Source: DATLHO01 sp035539855 (GTDB taxonomy: Bacteria > Bacteroidota > Ignavibacteria > OLB7). From it: a stretch of 20,362 nucleotides of DNA. The translations under genes and the position numbers were made by a program. A model generated the notes under the pieces. The model was not told the origin of the DNA and searched no databases. It worked only from the letters and a program-made list of their open reading frames with translations. This document shows positions 7,667 to 14,546 of the stretch, piece after piece (position 1 is the first letter of the stretch; every line of letters starts with the position of its first letter). The stretch lies in assembly GCA_035539855.1 (NCBI GenBank), contig DATLHO010000098.1:1-20362 (forward strand), read 5' to 3'.

Positions 7667-9007
7667 ATGGATTCATCGGATAGGATCAGCGATTTCAATC
7701 CAGCATCGGATACGGCCTACGCGGAGTTCGCGCGCGATCTCGTTGCGTCGAACATCCTCGGCGATCCGTGGATCTATGGCCGCGAGCGCTTCCGGCTCGA
7801 GCCGGCCGTGCTCTCGGCCGGACGCTACGCCGCGCTGTGTTCAGCGGCTGAGTCCCTGGCGCTGGCCTTCGACGAGGCCGCGCGGCTCGTCGCCGCACGA
7901 CCGGAGCTGCTCGAGAGCTTCTACGGGCTGACGCCCTACCAGAAGCTCATGTGGCTGCGCTCGGAATGCCGCTGGCACGGCATCGCGCGGCTCGATCTGT
8001 TCGTGCTCCCCGACGGCTCGATCCGCTGCTGCGAGATGAACTCCGACACGCCGAGCGGAGAAGCCGAGACCGTCCTGCTCAACCGCCTGCGGCATCGCCA
8101 TCATCCCGGACTGATCGATCCGAACGCATCGTTCGAGCATCGCTTCGTCGAGCTCGTCGGCGCGTTCCTGCGCGCCGCGCACGGTCGCGACGGCGCGGGC
8201 GCGACCATTGCGATCGTCTATCCGACCGATCTGCCGGAGGATCTCTCGATGATCGCGATCTACCGCGAATGGCTCGAGTCCGCCGGCTATTCAGTGACGC
8301 TCGGATCGCCCCTGAACCTCTCGTCGCGCGACGGCCGCGTCGCGCTCTTCGGCCGCCCCGTCGACGGCATCATCCGGCACTACAAGACCGATTGGTGGGG
8401 CGAGCGCATCCCGGCTTGGAGCGACGAGGACGACTACGCCGATCCCGATCCGCTCGACGAGCCGCTGCGCCTGCTGCTGGACGCCGACGCCGACGGCCGC
8501 GTCGCATTGATCAATCCCTTCGGCTCGGTGCTGACGCAGAACAAGCTTACGATGGCGCTGCTGTGGGAGCACATCGACGAGCTCTCCCCTGCCGCCGCGG
8601 CCGCGGTGCGCGCCTGGCTGCCGGAGACGCGCCGGCTCGTCGACATCGACGCATCGACGCTCGAGCGCACCGAATGGGTGCTCAAGAGCGACTACGGCTG
8701 CGAGGGCGACGAGGTGATCATCGGCGCCGCGGTGACGGACGACATCTGGCGTCTGTCGCTCGAGCGGGCGATTCCCGGTCGCTGGATCGTCCAACGCTAC
8801 TTCGAGGCCGAGCGCGAGGCCGATCTCGCGATTGCCAACTACGGTGTGTATCTTCTCGGTGGCCTCGCCGCAGGCATCTATACCCGTTACTCTCCGACGG
8901 CGACCGATGCCACCGCTCTTTCGGCGCCGACCTTCATTGCTCCGGGCGACCCCGCCTCGGAGACCGGCGCTCAGGCTCTCTCAATCGATCAACCCCGACA
9001 GCGATGA
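7667..9007 (+). CDS. Glutathionylspermidine-synthase-like ATP-grasp amide ligase
   Basis: A 446-residue member of the family containing the synthetase domain of glutathionylspermidine synthase and the E. coli YgiC/YjfC proteins. These form amide bonds from a carboxylate and an amine using ATP. Visible parts are the substrate-binding pre-ATP-grasp segment (YQKLMWLRSECRWHG, then LDLFVLPDGSIRCCEMNSD with E123 and N125) and the ATP-grasp core with NPFGSVLTQNKLTMALLWEH, the nucleotide lysine region WVLKSDYGCEGDEV (K340) and PGRWIVQRYF. There is no amidase domain, unlike bifunctional E. coli Gss. The start is ATG 7667; a TTG at 7610 would add 19 poorly plausible residues and put the -10-like site inside the gene. 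The stop overlaps the next start as ATGA. The true substrate is unknown and may be the adjacent lipoprotein. Confidence 0.85.
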   Translation: MDSSDRISDFNPASDTAYAEFARDLVASNILGDPWIYGRERFRLEPAVLSAGRYAALCSAAESLALAFDEAARLVAARPELLESFYGLTPYQKLMWLRSECRWHGIARLDLFVLPDGSIRCCEMNSDTPSGEAETVLLNRLRHRHHPGLIDPNASFEHRFVELVGAFLRAAHGRDGAGATIAIVYPTDLPEDLSMIAIYREWLESAGYSVTLGSPLNLSSRDGRVALFGRPVDGIIRHYKTDWWGERIPAWSDEDDYADPDPLDEPLRLLLDADADGRVALINPFGSVLTQNKLTMALLWEHIDELSPAAAAAVRAWLPETRRLVDIDASTLERTEWVLKSDYGCEGDEVIIGAAVTDDIWRLSLERAIPGRWIVQRYFEAEREADLAIANYGVYLLGGLAAGIYTRYSPTATDATALSAPTFIAPGDPASETGAQALSIDQPRQR

Positions 9008-10401
9008 AGCACGATCTCGACGACAACGGCCGCGACCGGCGTGACGACGACGGACTCGACAGCACACAGGGCGCCGACTGGTGGCGACAGATGCTCACGC
9101 GGCGACAGGCAGGCGCACGCCTTGCGAAGCTTACCGCGGCCGCACTGGTTCTGCCCTCGCTCGGTGCGGTCACCGGCTGCGGCGGCGACGAGGAGGAGAT
9201 CGTCGAGAGCGACGCGCTCGAGTTGCAGAAGGCCGATGGCTGGAACGTTGGCTCCGAGTCGAAGGCGCTCGCGATCACCGGTCGCAGCGCGACCGACAGC
9301 CAGGGCGGCTCCGCGTGGCAGAGCCACAAGACGCCCGCGACGCTGCTGAAGGACTGGTCGGCGAGTGACGCACGCTGGCAGCCGTTCGTGGTACCGACGC
9401 TCGTGCAGTCGCTGTCGCAGTCGACGCTCGGCAGCGGCATCGCGCCGGTGCACACGACGTCGATGGACGAGGCCTATCGCCGCGGACTCGGCATGCGTGA
9501 GATCATCGCCGCGTCGAAGGATCCCGCCGGCATGGTCATCGTCAGCGACCTGGCCGGTCCGGAGTCGGTCGCATTCGCAGCCGCGCTCTCCGACGTCGCC
9601 GATCCGGTGATCACGTTCGACAACTGGCCGCATCCCGACGGCGTCGTCGCCGCGCAGCAGACGCTCGGCGCGCTGCTGTACTACGCCGACGAAGTCTCGA
9701 AGAAGTCCCAGGCCCGCGCGGCCGCGGCGACGGCAGCCGGTGGCAAGGTGCCGGCCGTGTTCGTCCTCGACAGCGCAAGGCTCACCGAGCCGGCAGCTGG
9801 CTCGACGACGGCGTTCGACAACCGGTATCTCGCGAAGCTGCCGGAGGCCTCGACGCTCAAGAGCAACGGTGTGACGTCGGTGCTCTACACGACGCCAGAC
9901 GCGACGCGCACGCAGGAGCTCGACGACCTCAACGAGTACTTCGCGGATTATGGCGACAACGGCATGAAGGTGCAGATGCTCTCGATGAGCGACTTCAAGC
10001 CGGACACGTCCGCGGCTGCCGCACGCGCCCAGGACACGACGCGCACGACGTCGAGGGGATACTCCGGCGGCTACCACCACTCGCCGTACTACTATGGCGG
10101 CGGTCTGGCCTACGTGCCCCTCTTCTTCTACACCTATCCGATGTACGCGTACGGCCGCGGGGCGATGCCGGCGTACGGACGTTACTCGAACGTGAGCGTC
10201 TCGCGGCCGTCGTACACGCCATCGCGTCGCTCGACGCTCTTCTCCTCGCGCACCTCCGGCGGCGGCGCCGGCGTCGGGCGAACGCGCCCGAGCAGTTTCG
10301 GCCGTGTCTCGCGCACGACCACCAGCGGCGGACGCGGCAGCTTCGGCGGCAGCCGCTCGTCGGGCTCGTACGGACGCTCGCGCGGCGGCGGATCGATGTA
10401 G
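9004..10401 (+). CDS. Tat-type lipoprotein with Gly/Ser/Arg-rich tail
   Basis: The 465-residue product has a charged N-terminus, a twin-arginine signal (LTRRQAGARL, R33-R34), a hydrophobic stretch and a lipobox-like AVTGC with C59 as the acylation site. Residues 60-345 form an unrecognised globular region with Rossmann-like strands (GMVIVSDLAGPESVAF, VPAVFVLDSARL). Residues 350-465 are low complexity: Tyr/Gly-rich first (YSGGYHHSPYYYGGG, VPLFFYTYPMYAYGRG), then Arg/Ser/Gly repeats ending GRSRGGGSM. The start overlaps the ligase stop by 4 nt; the stop is 1 nt from the next ATG. The layout recalls the E. coli YgiB/YgiC pair, where a lipoprotein with a Gly/Ser-rich tail neighbours the ligase. 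Function unknown; the tail is a candidate ligase target. Confidence 0.78.
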   Translation: MKHDLDDNGRDRRDDDGLDSTQGADWWRQMLTRRQAGARLAKLTAAALVLPSLGAVTGCGGDEEEIVESDALELQKADGWNVGSESKALAITGRSATDSQGGSAWQSHKTPATLLKDWSASDARWQPFVVPTLVQSLSQSTLGSGIAPVHTTSMDEAYRRGLGMREIIAASKDPAGMVIVSDLAGPESVAFAAALSDVADPVITFDNWPHPDGVVAAQQTLGALLYYADEVSKKSQARAAAATAAGGKVPAVFVLDSARLTEPAAGSTTAFDNRYLAKLPEASTLKSNGVTSVLYTTPDATRTQELDDLNEYFADYGDNGMKVQMLSMSDFKPDTSAAAARAQDTTRTTSRGYSGGYHHSPYYYGGGLAYVPLFFYTYPMYAYGRGAMPAYGRYSNVSVSRPSYTPSRRSTLFSSRTSGGGAGVGRTRPSSFGRVSRTTTSGGRGSFGGSRSSGSYGRSRGGGSM

Positions 10402-10402
10402 G

Positions 10403-11065
10403 ATGGCTGACCTCAACCGACGTGGCTTTCTCGCATCGCTGCGCGAGGTCTTCTCCTCGCGCAGCGACGGCGACCTGTTCTTCCTCGGCATCCAGGCCGT
10501 GATCAACGTGTACGGCGAGGCGGAGCTCCGCCGCGACATCCACCGCATTCTCGCCGAGGCCCCAGAGACCGAGCGCCCGCTCGAGAAGAGCGTCTACTAC
10601 AAGCGCATCGCGGCCGTGCTCCGCGAGCACGTGCCGTCGATCGAGTACGGATACTGGGATTATCTCACCGACGCCGACGAGGCCGCCGGCGAGTTCGATG
10701 ACTGGCTTCGCGAGATCAACGCGACGTCGGCAACCGTCGAGGAGGAGCTCGGCGAGGAGATCGACGAGGGATTCAGACTCAGTGCCGAGAAGGACTACGT
10801 CGTCGTCACCCTCCTCTTCCTGCTCGAGCACGGCCGGGAGCACGAGACTCTTGCGAGGATGCTCGATACGATTCCCGAGGAACGGCAGTTCACGCCCTGG
10901 GCGTTCGCACGGCTCGTCGACGCGCTCAACTACATCGACTTCGAGCGGGCGCAGGCCGATGCCACCTTCATCCATCCCGGCAGCGACGAGGATGGCTTCT
11001 CCTGGACCGACATGCGCGCTCCCGGCTGGGAGTACCTGCGCCCCGTCATCGGTACCGTCGACTGA
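10403..11065 (+). CDS. DUF1517-like protein
   Basis: A 220-residue, strongly acidic, probably soluble protein with no signal peptide or membrane segment. The core pattern fits my recollection of DUF1517 proteins of cyanobacteria and plastids: an N-terminal helix pair (FLGIQAVINVYGEAELRRDI), a central segment about VLREHVPSIEYGYWDY, then KDYVVVTLLFLLEHG and a C-terminal segment ending GWEYLRPV. In those families a Gly/Ser/Tyr-rich region often precedes the domain in the same polypeptide. Here a similar region forms the end of the adjacent lipoprotein. The ATG at 10403 follows the lipoprotein stop by 1 nt, so translation is probably coupled. Family assignment is moderate; function is unknown. 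Confidence 0.72.
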   Translation: MADLNRRGFLASLREVFSSRSDGDLFFLGIQAVINVYGEAELRRDIHRILAEAPETERPLEKSVYYKRIAAVLREHVPSIEYGYWDYLTDADEAAGEFDDWLREINATSATVEEELGEEIDEGFRLSAEKDYVVVTLLFLLEHGREHETLARMLDTIPEERQFTPWAFARLVDALNYIDFERAQADATFIHPGSDEDGFSWTDMRAPGWEYLRPVIGTVD

Positions 11066-11158
11066 TCACCGCCGCGGTCTTCCCACAACCTGAGCGTTGT
11101 CATACCGGGCGACGCCGCTTGTGGCGAGCTTGTGCGCATCACGCACGAGTACCCCGCC

Positions 11159-12562
11159 ATGGCACCTTCCCCCACGCCCTCGGCCATCACGCTGTCTGAG
11201 CTCCCCCTAGTGCGACCGCTGCTGCGCTGGCGGTGGTTTCCCTATGTCTTCCAGCTCGCGTTGCTTGCCGTCGTGGTGTCGCTCGCGTTGCTCGGGCTGC
11301 AGTCGTCCGTACCGCAGGGCGTCGAGTCGAAGCTCGTCGCGAAGGGAACGCTCGTGACGCTTCTCGTGTGGGGACTGTGGTGGCCGACGATGATCTGGAC
11401 CGCGGTGATCTTCGGACGCGTCTGGTGCACGGTGTGCCCACTCGAGCTCGTCGCCAACATCACCGAGCGTGTCGCGCGCCGACTCGGCATCGGCGGCCGC
11501 ACTCTCGGCCGCGTGCTGCGCGGCGGCTGGGTCGCGCTCGCGCTGTACCTCGCGATGCAGATGCTCGTTGCGGGCGCCGAGATGCACCGCTCGGCCTGGC
11601 TCACCGGCGTGATGATGCTCGGACTCGTCGGTCTTGCCGGCGCGACCGCGGCCATCTATCGCGATCGCGCGTTCTGTCGGGGATTCTGTCCGGTGTCCCT
11701 TCTGCTCGGCTCCTACGGTCGCCACGGCTCGGTCGCGATGCGTGCCGAATCGCCTGCGGTCTGCGCCGAGTGCGCCGATCACCGCTGCACCGACGCATCG
11801 TTGCGCGCCGCGGCCGACGCCCGTTCCTGTCCGAGCCTGCTCGATCCCTCGCGGCTGCAATCGAACGCCGACTGCCTGGTGTGCGGCCAGTGCGTCAAGG
11901 TCTGCAGCGGCGACACGATGCGGATGCTGCTGCGGACGCCGTTCGATCGTCGCGACATGCGCGAGACGGCGCCGCGCTGGCCGCTCGCGCTGTTCGTAAT
12001 GACCGCGTCCGGTTTCGTCACCGCTGAGATCGCGGCCGAGTGGCCGGCGGCAAAGGCGGCCGTCGCCTGGGCGCCGCACGCGCTGGCGTCGGCGCTGGGC
12101 GTGCAATCGCTCGGCGGCTGGATCGACGGGCTCTGGGTGATCGCGGCGATCCCCGCGATCCTCTGGCTGCTCTTCGGCATCATCGCAGCGGAGGGTCGCA
12201 TCGGCCGCTTCGGCGAGTCCGTGCGCGCGCTCGCGCTGCCAATGGTCGTGCTCGTCGCTTCGGCGCACATGGCGAAGGCCTTCGTCAAGGCGACGTCGTG
12301 GGCCGGCTTCCTTCCGGGCGCGCTCGACGATCCGACCAACGCAGCTCTGTCGATCTCGATCGCCGCGGAGCTGATCGCGAAGCCGGCCGCGCTCGTTACC
12401 ACTGAGACGGCGTCGGTCGTCGGACTGGCGCTCGTCGTCGCCGGCTTCGGCCTTGCGATCCGCGAGCTGCGGCTCGGGGGCTCGCTGCGCATCGCGACCG
12501 TCATCCCGACGGTGCTGCTCGCGGCCCTGTATCTGGTGATCATCGCCGGCTGGGGCGGCTGA
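11159..12562 (+). CDS. Polytopic membrane 4Fe-4S protein (NapH/NosR-like)
   Basis: A 467-residue protein with about nine predicted membrane segments, probably carrying electrons across or along the inner membrane. Cysteine motifs are GRVWCTVCP (C90, C93), FCRGFCP (C173, C177), CAECADHRC (C202, C205, C210), C224 and a classical ferredoxin site CLVCGQCVKVC (C239, C242, C245, C249). The CxxCP pairs at membrane ends are typical of NapH/NosR/CcoG-type proteins. The first soluble cluster site is irregular (Cx2Cx4C with a distant C224). A late helix holds HMAKAFVK, a possible haem or quinone site. ATG 11159 is chosen; GTG 11132 would add nine residues. It lies 93 nt after the DUF1517-like gene, so it may be read through from that operon. 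Redox partners are not visible. Confidence 0.8.
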   Translation: MAPSPTPSAITLSELPLVRPLLRWRWFPYVFQLALLAVVVSLALLGLQSSVPQGVESKLVAKGTLVTLLVWGLWWPTMIWTAVIFGRVWCTVCPLELVANITERVARRLGIGGRTLGRVLRGGWVALALYLAMQMLVAGAEMHRSAWLTGVMMLGLVGLAGATAAIYRDRAFCRGFCPVSLLLGSYGRHGSVAMRAESPAVCAECADHRCTDASLRAAADARSCPSLLDPSRLQSNADCLVCGQCVKVCSGDTMRMLLRTPFDRRDMRETAPRWPLALFVMTASGFVTAEIAAEWPAAKAAVAWAPHALASALGVQSLGGWIDGLWVIAAIPAILWLLFGIIAAEGRIGRFGESVRALALPMVVLVASAHMAKAFVKATSWAGFLPGALDDPTNAALSISIAAELIAKPAALVTTETASVVGLALVVAGFGLAIRELRLGGSLRIATVIPTVLLAALYLVIIAGWGG

Positions 12563-12587
12563 GTCTCGCCCGCCACGTCAATCGCCG

Positions 12588-12617
12588 CGCCCCTTTCCGG
12601 ATCTCCGGGAAGGGGCG
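12588..12617 (+). terminator. Hairpin after the Fe-S protein gene
   Basis: A 13-bp stem (12588-12600 with 12605-12617, one T-G pair) and a 4-nt loop lie 25 nt past the stop codon. The core is CGCCCCTTTCCGG. No T-tract follows. The rest of 12563-12766 shows only a weak -10-like TAAAAT (12689-12694). Confidence 0.55.
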
Positions 12618-12766
12618 ATGTGCATTCGGAACGTGTGCTCGGCAATCGTCGAGGCGACCGGACGAATCACTCCGTTACATCGGCGCCGTAAAATCCCAAT
12701 GCGCCGCGCCCGTCCTCCCCATTCATCTCCGATTCCCGTTCATCGATCGTTTTCCCGACTCCACGC

Positions 12767-14404
12767 ATGATCGCAGTCACCGGTGTCACCAAGTCCTACG
12801 GCGCGAAGACTCTCTTCGACAACGTTTCGGTGCAGTTCACGCCCGGCAAGCGCTACGGCCTGACCGGACCGAACGGCGCGGGCAAGTCGACGTTCATGAA
12901 GATCCTCCATGGCGAGGAGGAGGCATCGAGGGGAACGGTGATGCTGCCGCGCAAGGTCGGCATCCTCCGGCAGGACCAGTTCCGCTACGACGACTACCGG
13001 ATCATCGACACGGTGCTCATGGGCAACCCGACGCTGTGGGCGGCGCTCGAGGAGCGGGAGAAGCTCTACAACGAGCCGGAGCTGACCGACGAGATGGGGA
13101 TGCGACTCGGCGAGCTCGAGGGGACGATCGCCGAGGAGAACGGCTACGTCGCCGAGCAGCAGGCCGCCGAGATCCTCGAGGGCATCGGCATTGCCGAGCA
13201 TCGGCACGAGCTGCCGATGAACACGCTGCCGAACGACCTGAAGTTCCGCGTGCTCCTGGCGCAGGCGCTCTTCGGTGAGCCCGACGCGATGCTGCTCGAC
13301 GAGCCGACGAACTACCTCGACCTCGCGTCGATCCAGTGGCTCGAGGAGCAGTTGATCAACTACCGCGGCACGCTCGTGGTGATCTCGCACGATCGGCACT
13401 TCCTCAATGCCGTCTGCACGCACATCGCCGACATCGACTACGAGACGATTATCCTCTACACCGGCGGCTACGACGACATGGTCGCCGCGAAGGTGCAGAT
13501 CCGCCAGCGCATCGAGTCGGAGAACCGGGACAAGTCGAAGAAGATCGCGCAGCTCCAGGAGTTCGTCGCGCGCTTCGGCGCCGGCACGCGCTCGAGCCAG
13601 ACGCAGTCGCGAAAGAAGGAGATCCAGCGTCTGGAGCTGACCGAGCTCAAGCGCTCGAACATCCAGCGACCGTACATCAAGCTGGAGATGCGCAAGACCT
13701 CGGGCCGTGACGTGCTTTCGCTGAAGGACATCGACAAGTCCTACACGCAGCCCGACGGCTCGACGCTCGAGGTGCTCCAGGGCTTCTCGATCGACGTGCT
13801 CCGCGGTGACAAGATCGCGGTCATCGGCAACAACGGTGTCGGCAAGACGACGCTGCTGCGGACGATCGTCGAGGAGATCGCGCCGGACGCCGGCGAGATC
13901 CGCACCGGCCACGGCGTCAGCATCGGCTACTTCCCGCAGGACTACAAGCAGGGGATCCGATCCGGTATCGCCGCCCTCGACTGGCTCGAGAGCTTCGCGA
14001 CCGACGAGACCAACGAGTACCTGCGCGGCCTGCTCGGGCGCATGCTCTTCAGCGGCGACGAGGCGATGAAGAAGACGCACAATCTCTCCGGTGGCGAGTC
14101 GGCGCGACTGATCATCGCGAAGCTCATGCTGCAGCAGCACAACCTGCTGGTGCTCGACGAGCCGACAAACCACCTCGACCTCGAGGCCGTCAGCGCGCTG
14201 GCCGGGGCGCTCGAGTCGTTCCCCGGCACGGTGATCTTCGTCAGCCACGACCGCGACCTCGTCAGCCAGGTCGCCACGCGCGTCGTCTCGATCAGCGAGG
14301 CGGGTGTCGCCGATTACCTCGGCACCTACGACGAGTACCTCGACGCCGTGCGCACGGGCAAGCCGAGCGCCCAGCCGTCACGCTCGCGTGCGATGATCGC
14401 GTAG
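12767..14404 (+). CDS. ybiT: ABC-F family ATPase, YbiT-like
   Basis: A 545-residue soluble protein with two ABC ATPase domains and no membrane segments. ABC-F proteins act on the ribosome as translation factors. Domain 1 has Walker A GPNGAGKST (34-42), Walker B LLDEPTNYLD and SHDRHFLN; its signature is replaced by LPNDLKFRVLLAQAL (from L154), as in E. coli YbiT, which has no LSGG there. The charged inter-domain linker contains KSKKIAQLQEFVARFGAGTRSSQ. Domain 2 has GNNGVGKTT, a normal LSGGESAR, VLDEPTNHLDLEA and SHDRDLV. The start is ATG 12767, without a Shine-Dalgarno site. It is monocistronic, between two hairpin terminators. It is not obviously an antibiotic-resistance type. Confidence 0.93.
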   Translation: MIAVTGVTKSYGAKTLFDNVSVQFTPGKRYGLTGPNGAGKSTFMKILHGEEEASRGTVMLPRKVGILRQDQFRYDDYRIIDTVLMGNPTLWAALEEREKLYNEPELTDEMGMRLGELEGTIAEENGYVAEQQAAEILEGIGIAEHRHELPMNTLPNDLKFRVLLAQALFGEPDAMLLDEPTNYLDLASIQWLEEQLINYRGTLVVISHDRHFLNAVCTHIADIDYETIILYTGGYDDMVAAKVQIRQRIESENRDKSKKIAQLQEFVARFGAGTRSSQTQSRKKEIQRLELTELKRSNIQRPYIKLEMRKTSGRDVLSLKDIDKSYTQPDGSTLEVLQGFSIDVLRGDKIAVIGNNGVGKTTLLRTIVEEIAPDAGEIRTGHGVSIGYFPQDYKQGIRSGIAALDWLESFATDETNEYLRGLLGRMLFSGDEAMKKTHNLSGGESARLIIAKLMLQQHNLLVLDEPTNHLDLEAVSALAGALESFPGTVIFVSHDRDLVSQVATRVVSISEAGVADYLGTYDEYLDAVRTGKPSAQPSRSRAMIA

Positions 14405-14436
14405 GCCTCGCACACCGGTGCAGCGACCACGATCAT

Positions 14437-14469
14437 GCGGGGATCGCCTCAGGGCGGTCCCCGCTTTCT
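14437..14469 (+). terminator. Intrinsic terminator of the ABC-F gene
   Basis: A 12-bp stem (GCGGGGATCGCC with GGCGGTCCCCGC, one T-G pair) and a 4-nt loop are followed directly by TTTCT. It starts 32 nt past the stop codon. This is the most classical rho-independent terminator in the window. Confidence 0.8.
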
Positions 14470-14471
14470 CG

Positions 14472-14500
14472 TTGGTACGGGTGCCGTCAGCGACTATCTT
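14472..14500 (+). promoter_or_regulatory. Sigma70-like promoter of the TonB-dependent receptor
   Basis: TTGGTA (14472-14477), a 17-nt spacer and TATCTT (14495-14500). Transcription would start near 14507, giving a leader of about 40 nt before ATG 14547. It lies immediately after the upstream terminator, as expected for an independent unit. No Fur-box-like sequence is evident. Confidence 0.55.
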
Positions 14501-14546
14501 CGACGATTCCCCCATTCACTCCGAACTCCGACAGCCGACTCGAACT

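Noticed and set aside
7951..9003. N-terminal extension of the lipoprotein frame through the ligase gene
   Set aside because: The extension is out of frame with the ligase and Arg-rich. The ATG at 9004 with ATGA overlap and a Tat signal 32 residues later is the sensible start.
8989..10548. Long leftward open frame (519 codons) opposite the lipoprotein gene
   Set aside because: The sense strand has a coherent signal, lipobox and coupled starts, while the antisense product is Arg-rich and featureless.
12740..14248. Long leftward open frame opposite the ABC-F gene
   Set aside because: The ABC-F protein has every expected motif on the forward strand. The reverse product is the usual Leu/Val/Arg/Asp mirror.
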